In this document: piece by piece, positions 53,739 through 63,951 of the stretch
How positions within the stretch are numbered: position 1 is the stretch's first letter
Layout of the letters: each line of letters opens with the position of its first letter
Assembly (NCBI GenBank): GCA_951640165.1
Contig: OX621252.1
Span: forward strand, 31,083,934-31,147,933
Length of the DNA: 64,000 nt
DNA from: Pseudoips prasinana
Lineage: Eukaryota > Arthropoda > Insecta > Lepidoptera > Nolidae
Reading direction: 5' to 3'
Translations under genes and position numbers: made by a program
The notes under the pieces: model-generated
The model's database searches: none
What the model was told of the DNA's origin: nothing
The model's input: the letters and a program-made list of their open reading frames with translations, nothing else

Positions 53739-54850
53739 AAAAATAAACTGACCGCGTGCAACGGTGAGCTATAGGCTATGAAAGATTTATTCAAGCAAGT
53801 TTCTAAACGTTTTTTCCAAGTCCTATTGTGGTCGCGGCGATCAACTACAAGACGATCCTATTGCAAACAGCTTCGACAATCCGGATGACGATATTGAGAT
53901 ACCTAGAAGGTTATTAGAAACTCTTGTGACCTTTTAAACAATCCGTCGCTGAACGATAGTCTGACCGCGAACTCACCGCAATCTTCAGCTTCCAAAGTTT
54001 ACATTGATATCGAAACTAAATGTTTATATCACATTAACATTTTTAACAGAAGCTAACTTAAGTTCAAAGAAAGGAACTTTTCAATGGAATTTTAACTCAA
54101 AATAATGCTCAAAACATAGCCTCTCTTCCAATAGATTTGGTTGATTTTCTTCGCCTTAAACGAAGTTAAATGGGGGTTATCAAAGTTTGTTTTATCTTAT
54201 ATAAAATTAGGAAAGAGTACTATTCCAGTTATTAACAAATCCAATTAATGTTAATAACTGCTTATCGATTTTAATGGTTTTGTTGGCAATTTCATGAATG
54301 TCGGAATGTTTACGATTTTACGAAAGGGTTCAACTGTTATATTTGTAATTTGAAATTAATTATTATCAAGGTTGTGGCTTCATCCCTGCCAGTTAGTGAA
54401 TTGGTTAAGGCTTTATATCCGGGTAACTTGTAAAACACCAACAACCTCGCAGGACAAGATAGCTAGAACCTTAAGCAATAACTTTTGTTCTACCAGTTTG
54501 GACATAACTCAATACACCAAAATTAGAAAAAACATTTGACATGGACGACTGCGACTGGCAACTAGAGAAATGGGTCAAGTTCAAAGACGCTAGTGCTGTA
54601 CCCCTTCCCCGCGCCCCCGCAAGTTATCTTTGTGATGTGCGTAGAGTTACAAAAAACATGCAAGCGGAAAATTAAATACACTTATTTAGTTACGAAAATA
54701 AAATCTAACAAATTATCAAAAGTTGTAGAACAAAATTTGTTGCTTTTGGTGTTAGCTATCTAAGACTGAGAGTTTGTTGGTGTTTTATAAGTAGCCCTTT
54801 ATATGTACTTTTTGTTTAATTTATTCACAATTAAGTTACTTTGGTAAAAC
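53739..54850. other. No gene seen
   Basis: About 1.1 kb of AT-rich DNA without recognised repeats. Confidence 0.4.
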
Positions 54851-54975
54851 TACACACGGTTACATATCAAACTATTCATTTCCAATATAAGCTGATCTGC
54901 CATTGTATGGACATCCTATACAATGCGAGATCAGCTTATAATGGAAATGTATAGCTTGATGTGTAGCCGTGTGTA
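54851..54975. mobile_element. Palindromic MITE flanked by TA
   Basis: Arms of about 60 bp (CACACGG ... ATATAAGCTGATCT ... CATTGTAT) pair at roughly 88 percent with almost no loop. TA lies at each outer edge (54851-54852 and 54974-54975), suggesting a Tc1/mariner-type TA target, though the ends do not match a specific family I know. Confidence 0.6.
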
Positions 54976-55394
54976 CCATGCACCAAATTGCAATGGCAAT
55001 TTGTAGCTAAGCGAATTAGTTATTATTCAAATAACATTTTAAACATAAATGCTTGTTTAGGATTTATTTAATATAAAATTTACCTCACAAGCTATTAACG
55101 TGTGAATATTTTTGCACTATCTATAATTTATCTTGAGTTTCCCCATATCCAAAGAATACTTTAGGCATATTTCTAAATGCACACTAAATTTATGTGTGCA
55201 TTTAATAATATCCCTAATAGAATTAATCAACAATGAAATATACTGATTGCATAGCATATTTACCCGGGCGTCACTGCAAATGTATTTCACTGCTCGAAAA
55301 GTAGATTAGGTTAGGAATGAACTGATATAACACCAGAAACAAATTCATTATTATGCTGACATGATGATAATGTATGTATGTTAATAGTGACAAC
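54976..55394. other. No gene seen
   Basis: AT-rich sequence. Confidence 0.4.
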
Positions 55395-55447
55395 CAAATA
55401 ACTGATAATCATACGAATATATTTGTCGTATGATTATCAGTTATTTG
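55395..55447. repeat. Perfect hairpin, 22-bp arms
   Basis: Arms 55395-55416 and 55426-55447 are exact complements (CAAATAACTGATAATCATAC...) with a 9-nt loop. A family B-like SINE tail follows at 55463-55510 on plus. Confidence 0.9.
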
Positions 55448-55510
55448 ATCGTCAAAGTACAACTCCTAGTTTGGGATCAGATGGCAGTGTGTTAATAGCC
55501 CCAAGATATT

Positions 55511-56205
55511 TATTTAGTAATAAGTAATGCAGATATTGTAAGATAAGTTTCTCTTAATATTGTAGTAAGTATTTCTTTTGTACTCATAATGAGTGAACAT
55601 CCAATTTAGTCAACAAAAGACTACAAATAGTCACTCCCCGATGAGTCTGCAAAAACCCATTAAAATATCCAGTAACAAAATATAACTTTCAATAGCCTAT
55701 CTCAACATCGTTAACTGAAACGTCAATGTGGAAAACTTCAAGCTAGAATTCCCTCAGTTATATTTTATTTTTATTTGTTCCAAAACAATTTACTTCATCA
55801 GCGTTCCACGTTTCAGCAAAAATAATTTTTCGTGGAGTCAGACCGTTAACCAATTTACTCTCAGACGTGACCCAAGCTATTTATGGGACAAACTATTTGA
55901 TTTGGACCCCTCAGCAAACAGCGACCTTTGATCGTACCTCTCTGATATAATTCAGACTTTTATATTGACCTCCGAAATGAATTTCGTCTTGTTTGTTGCG
56001 AAACAATATTTTGTAGTTTTCACTTTTATTTTTATCTGGTTTTAATATGTTTGAACCTTATTATTAAATATATATTTATATGACTTATGTGGCTATTGAT
56101 ATTGTATTGACTTGTTTTCCGCGGATATGTTATGAAATTTTATACCACTTATGTATATAAACACAGCCAGATTGGTCAGTGAAACCGACTGTAATATACG
56201 TATAT
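55511..56205. other. No gene seen
   Basis: AT-rich. A 67-codon plus frame (55728-55931) has no recognised family. Confidence 0.35.
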
Positions 56206-56330
56206 TAAAATATTCCGGGACATTATTTACAGACGACCATCTGATCCCAAACTAAGCAGAGCTTGTCCTATGGAAACCATATAAGTGATATATTACATAT
56301 AGTACTTTTCTTTTGTATCTTACTTACACT
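56206..56330 (-). mobile_element. SINE family B, tail part
   Basis: CCGGGACATTATTTACAGAC, CATCTGATCCCAAACTAAGC, GAGCTTGTCCTATGGAAACC. It lacks its head and runs into the hairpin at 56331. Confidence 0.65.
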
Positions 56331-56381
56331 ATTGATTATCGAGGTTATAAAGCAACATGTTTTATAACCTCGATATTCAAT
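56331..56381. repeat. Near-perfect hairpin, 21-bp arms
   Basis: Arms 56331-56351 and 56361-56381 (ATTGATTATCGAGGTTATAAA and complement with one mismatch), 9-nt loop. Confidence 0.85.
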
Positions 56382-56652
56382 ATAAAAAATCTTACATGCG
56401 AAAATCAAATAATAAAATCAAATATTTTATATAATGTTTCATAGTCAAATCAGTCAGCAACTATGCAAACTAAACGCTGTAGTTCTTAAGAGTAAAGCCT
56501 TTTTACGTTTTATTTATGCGTTCAGTTCAGCTTTTGGGCTTTAGCTATTCTTTGTTTGACCTATATCTTTGTTTTTAGTTTTCGCATTGGAATTGTAATA
56601 GTTCTATTATAATAAGAAGCCTGTTTTAAAGACCATTATTGCTTTTTTAGCA

Positions 56653-56895
56653 AGAGTTAGCCTAGTGGTTATACCGTTGGGTTGTGGAGTCAGTGGTCGC
56701 GAGTCTCGAGGTCAACTCAAGGTGCGCACTATTGACTTTTCTGAACCATGTGCCTCAGGAGTCCGCTGAAGTAAAAAGACGGGATTTTAAATGACGATGT
56801 GGTCACTGAAACGGACTACGGCACGCGATCAACGATCAGGGGTTAAGGGGACAACGTGATCCTCGCCTCCGAGGGTCCTCCCCTATAGTTATGTA
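56653..56895 (+). mobile_element. Repeat family G, copy 2, SINE-like head
   Basis: AGAGTTAGCCTAGTGGTTAT resembles a tRNA A box and TGGTCGCGAGTCTCGAGGTC a decayed B box. The body matches 30200-30480. The left edge coincides with the inner edge of the inverted arm. Confidence 0.5.
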
Positions 56896-56971
56896 TGTAC
56901 CGCATTTAATTGATTTAAAACTAGTTACTTTTTCCTGGGCAGGAGGTATTTAAAAAAAAATAACCATGACC

Positions 56972-57121
56972 GCATTAGGGAAATTTATCTCTGTGTCATG
57001 GTACCCCATGACATTACAAACATATAATAGACGACACACAAATAGTTGTCCGGCGCAGGACTTGAACCCGCGACACGAAGCGGCGAGGCGACTGTCTTAG
57101 CCGCTGCGCCACACGTGCAGT
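56972..57121 (-). mobile_element. SINE family D copy
   Basis: The head at the right reads, on minus, CACGTGTGGCGCAGCGGCTA (A box) and GCGGGTTCAAGTCCTGCGCC (B box). The body continues with the GTCTATTATATGTTTGTAAT block and ends near 56972. Confidence 0.7.
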
Positions 57122-57329
57122 ACTAGTGTTTACCTTCAACGTCATCAAAAGATTAATACTTATCTTATAATCCTACTCTAACTATTGGCTAAAAACTCCA
57201 ACATACTCCACCGTACTTTAACTGCCATAAATGTTGCAAAGGTAAACGATTCCGAGAACTGCCTCAATATTGTAAGACCTGTGAACCATACAGACACTAC
57301 CACAGCCTGCGTGCTTACACTTCAAAGGT

Positions 57330-57482
57330 CACTTTGTACATAAGCCAGCACATCAAGCTACCCCAATCTGTCGAATTTCCCCAATTGAAATTGAACCTTA
57401 TACTAATGTTATAGAGTTGAAAATTTTTAAAAGAAATTTGACAGATTGGGGTAGCTGGATGTGCTGGCGTCTGTACATTCAC
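57330..57482. mobile_element. MITE, TIR family TGTAC-GACGCCAGCACATC, copy 2
   Basis: Arms of about 43 bp starting GTACA-AAGCCAGCACATC (left) and the complement of GTACAGACGCCAGCACATC (right); centre about 55 bp. Same family as 19297-19437. No clear target duplication for this copy. Confidence 0.7.
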
Positions 57483-57825
57483 GTTCCGATATAAGCTCTT
57501 CACAGTCACTTAAGGTTTATAAATGAACTTGTTGCCAGTGCTTTGGCAGCAATGGAACACATTCTGTAGCTGAATTCTATAACTGTTCATGATATTGTGG
57601 AAAATTTACTTGGTTACAACCAATACACTTTCAATGTACAAAGGCATGTTCATCCATTTAGTAATAAATCGAATAGAAGGCATGTTGAACATATGTTCCT
57701 GTATGATTTTGGCTAAAAACGAACGGTATAAAGTGGCGTGTGGTATGTGGTTTTAAGATATACATATCTGTCAAGAAGATTATTTACCAATAAATATTTA
57801 TGTGAATAATTATTTTCCGATGACA

Positions 57826-58063
57826 AAATGAGAGAGCTTGTAGAGCCGTCAGCCGCTGGGGCAGAAAGATCCTCGAGTGGCAACCGCGAATCTGAAAACG
57901 CAGTGTGGCCTACAAGATGGACCGATGATCTTGTGAGGACGCTGGAACTCGCTGGATGTGGGTAGCGTAAGAGCGGCAATTGTGGAGATCTTTGAGGGAG
58001 GCCTTCGTTCAACAGTGGGCTGTGGGTGTGTCTTTCGGTTGATATGATGATGATGATGATGAA
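57826..58063 (+). mobile_element. RTE-clade retrotransposon 3' end, decayed
   Basis: GGCAGAAAGATCCTCGAGTG, CTACAAGATGGACCGATGAT, GCTGGAACTCGCTGGATGTG, GGCAATTGTGGAGATCTTTG and a (ATG)n tail. There is an 8-base insertion near the end (TGTGGGTG) and a deletion after CGCAGTGTGG. Confidence 0.75.
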
Positions 58064-58369
58064 GAAATAAAGGTATATACCATTTAAGTGGACCAAAACC
58101 CATAATTCATGCTAAAAAAAGCAATAATGGTCTTTAAAACAGGCTTCTTATTATAATAGAACTATTACAATTCCAATGCGAAAACTAAAAACAAAGATAT
58201 AGGTCAAACAAAGAATAGCTAAAGCCCTAAAGCTGAACTGAACACATAAATAAAACGTACAAATGCTTTACTCCAAAGAACTACAGAGTTATAACAACAA
58301 TAAAAATACTTTTATTTATTTATTCGAGAAAAATTACAAACATAAACTATTCCATAAAAATATTAGAAA

Positions 58370-58822
58370 CTAGCTGTGCGCCGCGGTTTTACCCGTGTTA
58401 AACTTTATAAATTATAGCATATGTGTTATTCGGATATATAAGCTACTAGCGGCCCGGTACGTGCTTCGCTACGTATAAGGCATAGTAATAAAAAAATGAT
58501 TATAAAGCTTATTTATTCAAAGAATTAAATATTTTAAATTGCTAAAAGATGTTGATTTTACACTTTTTCACGACTTTTTTTAAATTTTCTCTACGTACAA
58601 ACTTTCCCTGGACTTCCACGAATAATTCAAGACCAAAATTATCCAAATCGGTAAAGGCGTTGTTGAGTTATAACATTACAACGAAAAGTGGCATTGATTT
58701 TTATATATATAGATATTACTACAAAGTTTCATTAAAATCCGTTAGGTAGTTTTTGCGTGAAGAAGTACCAAACATTCACACTCACACACGCACAAACTTT
58801 CGCCTTTATAATATTGGTGTGA
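58370..58822 (-). mobile_element. Helitron-like element interrupted by another Helitron
   Basis: Pieces 58370-58445 and 58714-58822 join to one element like those at 18.7 and 63.8 kb: minus strand A|TCACACCAATATTATAAAGG ... ACACGGGT ... GCGCACAGCTAG|T. The other copy lies between the pieces. Confidence 0.75.
58446..58713 (-). mobile_element. Helitron-like element, nested, 268 bp
   Basis: The minus strand starts TCTATATATATAAAAATC and ends ACCGGGCCGCTAG, with host A before (58714) and T after (58445). A small hairpin TACGTAGC-GAA-GCACGTA lies about 8 bases before CTAG. These are the canonical Helitron end signals. Confidence 0.8.
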
Positions 58823-59124
58823 TGATAAAACTAATATGGAACCAACAACATGTCCACAGATGGTTTCAAGACAAAAACATTGGAGACATTTAATTCCTTT
58901 TTAAGAAATTATTGTTTAAAAATTACAATCAACTTTTTAATAGAGAACAATTGGAACAAAATTTATGTATATGTGATCATTTTGAAAGCATTTAAAGCGT
59001 TTTCTTTGCTTATTATATAAAAAAAACAAAGATATAAATGGTATAACAAAAAAATCTTAGAGTCGACTTGATAATAGTAAATTCTTAAAGAACACGTAAA
59101 TACACAGAAGATCTGCGTATGAGT
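58823..59124. other. No gene seen
   Basis: AT-rich sequence. Confidence 0.4.
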
Positions 59125-59226
59125 CACACAAATAGTTGCCCTAAGCGGCAATTTAACGCGAAAGATGAGGGTGCGGAGGAAGTTGCAAGGTAACCACCTT
59201 AACCACTGCGCCACAAGTGCAATTGT
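59125..59226 (-). mobile_element. SINE family D, diverged head
   Basis: ACAAATAGTTGCCCTAAGCG ... GGTAACCACCTTAACCACTG, CGCCACAAGTGCA. The A-box side is clear; the B box is degraded. Confidence 0.5.
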
Positions 59227-59251
59227 GAGTAAAATAAGTATAAATGTCATC

Positions 59252-59595
59252 CTGGCAGAATATCGGCCACAGCGGCCAGTATCAATTGAGTCTAGCCATA
59301 TGCGCGGGACATATTATATTGCACATGTGTGATCGTAAACACAGGGTTACTTTCTAGTCCATCACTCCCATGATCCAGTGAGACGACTAGTGATACGACC
59401 GGAAAGAGGTCAAGTACAGGGCTTTACGTGCTCTCCGCGGCACGGTATAATACCGCCAACACCCATATTTCGGGCTGATAATGAGAATATTTCTTTTTAC
59501 CAAAAAAAATCTCAATATCACTTTTTGGCCGACCCGGGATTTGAACCCAGGACCTTGATATCTGCAATTGAACACATCCGTAAGAGGCAGTCAAA
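59252..59595 (-). mobile_element. SINE family C copy
   Basis: Tail side AATATCGGCCACAGCGGCCA; body GAGACGACTAGTGATACGAC, GCGGCACGGTATAATACCGC, TTCGGGCTGATAATGAGAAT; head at the right with CCCGGGATTTGAACCCAGGA. Confidence 0.75.
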
Positions 59596-59612
59596 TAATC
59601 AATCAATCAGTT

Positions 59613-59912
59613 GACTGCACGTGTGGCGCAGCGGCTAAGACAGTCACCTCGTCGCTTCGTGTTGCGGGTTCGAGTCCCGCGCCGGATAACTATTTGTGTA
59701 AAATAAATAGTTGTTCTGAGTCTTTTTTTTTATTGCCTTAGTAAGCAGACGAGCTAGCGGCCCACCTGATGGTAAGTGGTAACCGCTGCTCATGGACATT
59801 CGCAGTGCCAGGGGGCAAAACCGCTGCCTACCGTGATATTAGTACTCTGGATGTAATTAGTGTCCGTCTATTATATGTTTGTAATGTACCCCACGACACT
59901 GGGATTATTTTT
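59613..59912 (+). mobile_element. SINE family D, split by a family J 3' end
   Basis: Head GACTGCACGTGTGGCGCAGC, GGCTAAGACAG and GCGGGTTCGAGTCCCGCG (59668). The rest (GTCCGTCTATTATATGTTTG) resumes at 59850. The interrupting piece is 59725-59849. Confidence 0.7.
59725..59849 (-). mobile_element. Family J non-LTR 3' UTR, nested in SINE D
   Basis: T-run at 59724-59732 then TTGCCTTAGTAAGCAGACGA, GCGGCCCACCTGATGGTAAG and GCCTACCGTGATATTAGTAC, as at 13520-13640. Only UTR, so extreme 5' truncation. Confidence 0.75.
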
Positions 59913-60902
59913 TTACTCTAAGTTTATGTCTTTGGTGTGCAATAAAGAGTTATCTATCTATCTATTTATTAGGTTCCCTAGTGCAAGCGTTGTCTTTTAT
60001 AAAAAGAAAAACAAAATCAGTTCCAATTTCAAATCACGACCAAACAGCGACTTCAAATTCTGCAAGGTATATAAGTTCTAACAAATAAATCAATCAGCCA
60101 GTTTTACAGGCCACATCAAAAAACTCAATCGACCGACATTTTATTACAATCAAAAATTTTCTTGTTCCCCCAACTGAAAAATCGGTTCCCATTCAAAGCC
60201 AAGAACAAAAGCGGCCAAAACAAAGCCGACCACTAGGTACAATAAAAACAGGGATCTTTACCTCGTGAACCTTTTTATTGTTGGCTAACCTTTTCGCATT
60301 GATCCTCTCTGGTTCAGAACCTTTGCAGTGTGCAAGTAGATTCCGATTTTACATGTCGATGCGTGCTTAAGTTGGCCCTTTTTTCTCTTAATTTTTTGTA
60401 CTAGGCACAATTGTACATTCATATATTTTATTTTTTCTTAACAATTCGTTTACATTTTAAATAGAACACTTACACTTCTTCACCGGATATTAGAGACAAA
60501 AGGGAGCTCTAGCCATCTAGCACATAAGTCTACAAACAAAGTTATCCATGCTAGGAGGGACCCAGTTTGGGGTTCGATACTTTGGAGTAACTGTTGTGGC
60601 GATGCAAGAGAGGTTCGTTATTAAAATTTCATTGAGAGTTAAAACCACCCTTTTAATATAAAGTATATTGAGTTGAGTGTAAAAGAAACTCTTCTTATGC
60701 GACTCATGTGGTCGTCATCGTATTCCTCTTGAACGGCTCACCAACCTTCGTCAAATTTGGCACAGTTTTCGTAGTAGTATACCATATTTATATATCTGAA
60801 TTCATAAAAATTGTACACGCCCGTCCCATTGGAATCAATGAAAAAGTAGCTGTAGACATCATCTGTTTAACTACATACTCAGCTCAATTTTCAATGTGAC
60901 CT
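59913..60902. other. No gene seen
   Basis: AT-rich. 60705-60770 (GTGGTCGTCATCGTATTCCT, TGAACGGCTCACCAACCTTC) resembles the interior of Helitron-like repeats. No ends found. Confidence 0.35.
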
Positions 60903-61175
60903 ATGAAAAGACATTTAGAATGGATGAATGAAAGAAGATTGACAAAAGAAGTATACCTGGCCTGTGTGAATGGTACAACCGGAAGGGGAAGACCGCGTAG
61001 AACATTCTCTGATCAAATCGGAGACGTACTTAAGAAAGGTCAGGTCAGAAGTACCCTAAACCGGCGAGCATGTATGAAGAATATAATGTCAGTAAAGGAA
61101 GCGAAAGAGGTATGCAAGGATCGTGACAAATGGAAGTCCGTTGTCTCTGCCTACCCCTCTGGGAAACAGGCGTGA
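60903..61175 (+). pseudogene. RTE-type retrotransposon ORF2 C-terminus, short copy
   Basis: 90 codons matching the end of 38912-39460: [52 protein letters not shown], with few differences (IMSVKEAKE against IMTVIEAKE). The stop TGA lies in GCGTGAGTC and a short ATGAGTCTATGTATAC tail follows. Confidence 0.8.
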
Positions 61176-61342
61176 GTCTATGAGTCTATGTATACCTAGA
61201 AACTGAACAACGTGTATCACGTCAACATGAAAATAGAAAAATTGTTTACGGTAAATATATGTTGCTCCTTACCTCGATTATTTATGATATGATCCTAGTC
61301 GAGCTCCTCATAGTGCGAAAAAATAATCCTTTACCTCTTTAA

Positions 61343-61520
61343 GTACGATGGCTTTACGTCATCTCAGAGTAACAACGCCACCTGCCAGACTTCGGGCTGA
61401 TACTAAGAATTTTTCGTTACAGAAAATCCCAGTATCACTTTTCGGCCCTACCAGTGATTTGAACCCAGGACTTCACTATCTGCGGTTGAACACGCTAACG
61501 CTAGGCCAATGGAGTAGCCG
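61343..61520 (-). mobile_element. SINE family C, partial
   Basis: GCCAGACTTCGGGCTGATAC, CCAGTATCACTTTTCGGCCC, AGTGATTTGAACCCAGGACT and CAATGGAGTAG. The 3' third is missing. Confidence 0.6.
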
Positions 61521-61917
61521 TTTATCTATTAATAATGCCCCCTAAACTACCAATTTTCAAATACCATTAATACAGTAGATACCGCTTCCTGAGAAGATAA
61601 TAATTTAAGATATGAATCGATATTTCTTTTTTAATTGTAACATTCAGTACACAAAACTTGTCTATATCAAAATTAATAAAACTTCTTGGAATAGGATGCC
61701 AGAACTGACAATTACAGACCATTTCCTCGAACTTCGGAGTAGGTAGTTGTAAATTGTCAAAGTTTGTCAAATAGTTTGCGGATGTGCAAAATTACGTCCC
61801 TATAGTATTGGTAAATAATTACGACTCCACTGTTCATAATGGACTAGAAAGCAAAGTTTGAAAGGTTATGGAGGTTTGAGGGACATGTTCAGTTTTAAAC
61901 TTGTAGAATGGTGATAT

Positions 61918-62500
61918 CCTCCCGGCCTAATTTCGACAACGGCGACCAGTCTCAATGAAGATTAGCCAATTGCGCAGGGTATATAAAGATAAAAATAAAG
62001 TTTTCTTTATTGCTAAAACTGTGTAGGTACATATGGTTGTAGATGGTATACAATTTTGAGTATCAACAGTTACCCGTATCGGGCGTGCAACAGTGAGGCT
62101 TATGAATTAAACATAATAGTACGTAACAATTCTTATTATTATAATATACCTATATTTGTGGAATTATTTATTACAATGTATAGAAAAAAGGACTACTTTT
62201 TGGCAAAATACTCATTGAGATCGTAAAACAACAAAAATATTATAGTGCGCAAACACAGGGGCACTTTCTATTCCATCGCTCTCATGATCCGATGGGACGA
62301 CTAGCGACAAGACCGGAAAGAGGTCAGGTACAGGACCGACGGCTTTACATGCTCTCTGAGGCACGGGGGTATAATACCACCAACTCCCAGACTTCGGGCT
62401 GATACTGAGAAATTTCTTTTTTTGGCCCGATCCGGGATTTGAACCCAGGACGTCATTGTCTGCGGTTAAACACGCTACCGGAAGACCAACGAGGCAGTCA
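61918..62500 (-). mobile_element. SINE family C, split by a 258-bp insertion
   Basis: 61918-61980 (GGCCTAATTTCGACAACGGC ... GCGCAGGGTATATA) is the tail side. 62239-62500 (TATTATAGTGCGCAAACACA ... GAACCCAGGACGTCATTGTC) is the rest. The insertion 61981-62238 starts AAGATAAAAATAAAGTTTTC and looks like a minus-strand retroelement 3' end. Confidence 0.65.
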
Positions 62501-62737
62501 AAAAATCTTGTAGAATACCAATATGATGCACGCCTTATCTCTGTTATTTGGCAGCCGATACTAATATTATTCACTACATAACATGATACATGTCTTGAGG
62601 GAAATCAAGGTATCAAAACAATATTAGCCTTATATTTTCTCACTAGCTGGTAAATTAAAACCTATACGGTTTTTGAAAAAGAAGCTAATTTCCCAAGAAA
62701 ATGTGTAGTTATATTACAATAAAATAATATTTATAAT

Positions 62738-62895
62738 TCATCATCATATCAGCCGAAAGACGTCCACAGCTGGACAAAGGCCTCCCCCAAAGATCCCACG
62801 AACCGAAAGACGCAGCATGGGCAAGCCCCCTACAAGATGGACCGATGATCTTTCTGTAGCAGTTTCCAGCGACCCGCAGAAACTGCTGGATATAA
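62738..62895 (-). mobile_element. RTE 3' fragment with internal inversions
   Basis: 62738-62795 is the usual minus-strand tail. 62796-62851 (CCACGAACCGAAAGACGCAG ... GGACCGATGATCTT) is in plus orientation. 62856-62878 (GCAGTTTCCAGCGACCCGC) is minus again, and 62879-62895 (AGAAACTGCTGGATA) is plus. It is a short mosaic of strand switches within one element. Confidence 0.65.
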
Positions 62896-62950
62896 TTATA
62901 TATATAATCAAAAATATTTTACGCAATTACAAACTTTAAATTGTAGTTAG

Positions 62951-63222
62951 ATAATAATATTCTGGGACATTATTCACACACGATCACTCACGGCCTGTAG
63001 GCGTGGTTAATAGACTTGCCTTTCACGCCGCACGTCGAGGGTTCGATTCCCACCCAGGACAGATATTTGTGTACATGAACACGTCTGTTTGTCCTAAGTC
63101 TGGGTGTAATTATGTAAGTATGTATTTACGACAGAAAAGTAGTAAATGTAGTATATCATCTGCTTAGTTTGGGACCAGATGGCCATGTGTGAATAATGTC
63201 CCAGGATATTATAATTATTATT
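62951..63222 (+). mobile_element. SINE family B preceded by an inverted tail fragment
   Basis: 62951-62986 is a minus-strand family B tail (TTCTGGGACATTATTCACAC). 62990-63222 is a plus copy: GGCCTGTAGGCGTGGTTAAT, GGGTTCGATTCCCACC, tail GTGTGAATAATGTCCCAGGA. The two tails are complementary, giving the unit false terminal inverted repeats. Confidence 0.75.
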
Positions 63223-63677
63223 ATGTATGTAAGTAAACTAACGTTCTCAGTAGACACTCAAATCCTCGTCGAATAACGTAGTAGTCGTAGGTTGGTTAAC
63301 CATTCCTTTCAATAGACACAACTAATATATAGAAATATATCACGAAACGTATTTTAAAGTGCTTTCAGTATATGAAGTATCACTAACAAAAAATCTCGTA
63401 ACGAGGTTACTGGGTGCTCCATTCAACAAACTACGTCAGCACACATGAGTATCACTGTATTTAATTATGTAATGTATGCTTGGACCAGTATTATTCAAGC
63501 CTTGCCATGCGCCATATTGCAGAAAATGACAATATTTGGGAAGATTATTACGTTTGGCCTTTCGGTCTAGTCGTTAGCGACCCTGACTGCTCAACCTGAG
63601 GTCGTGGCTTTAACTTAAAATTTAGGGGAGTGTTGCCATGAATGAACCACTTAACTTTATGACCTCTTATCTCAAAA
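63223..63677. other. No gene seen
   Basis: AT-rich. 63551-63610 (TTTCGGTCTAGTCGTTAGCG, ACCCTGACTGCTCAACCTGA) may be a tRNA-headed SINE scrap of another family. Confidence 0.35.
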
Positions 63678-63730
63678 AATATACGTGGTAAAAAAAGTCA
63701 TTTGTTATGACTTTTTTTAACACGTATATT
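63678..63730. repeat. Near-perfect hairpin, 24-bp arms
   Basis: Arms 63678-63701 and 63707-63730 pair with one mismatch and a 5-nt loop (AATATACGTG then TAAAAAAAGTCAT). Confidence 0.85.
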
Positions 63731-63752
63731 ATCGTAAGACCTTTATTTATAA

Positions 63753-63924
63753 CTAGCTGTGCCCCGCGGTTTTATCCGCGTTAAACTTTATAAATTATAA
63801 CCTGTGTTAATCCAGGATGTCAGCTAACTCCACATCAATTTTTTTAATCGTTCCAGCCGTAAAGACGTCAAGAAGTAACAAACATACACACTCACAAACT
63901 TTCGCCCTTATAATATTAGTGTGA
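63753..63924 (-). mobile_element. Helitron-like non-autonomous element, 172 bp
   Basis: The minus strand reads A|TCACACTAATATTATAAGGG ... AACGCGGATAAAACCGCGG-GGCACAGCTAG|T. An inverted CGCGG/CCGCG hairpin precedes CTAG. Same family as the 18.7-kb copies. Confidence 0.78.
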
Positions 63925-63951
63925 TTCATGTGCGATAAAATATGTGCTTTC

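Larger units (their letters stand above)
56475..58290. repeat. Long inverted duplication (about 180-bp arms)
   Basis: Arms 56475-56652 and 58110-58290 are about 95 percent identical in inverted orientation, including GGGCTTTAGCTATTCTTTG, GTTTTCGCATTGGAATTGT and AGAAGCCTGTTTTAAAGACC. The 1.46-kb interior holds a family G repeat, a SINE D, a MITE and an RTE tail but no gene. It could be a DNA transposon with long TIRs or an inverted segmental duplication; outer ends and a target duplication could not be fixed. Confidence 0.8.

Noticed and set aside
59613..59700. Possible genuine tRNA gene
   Set aside because: The boxes are good, but the sequence continues into a SINE body also found at 56972-57121 and does not fold to a full cloverleaf by eye.
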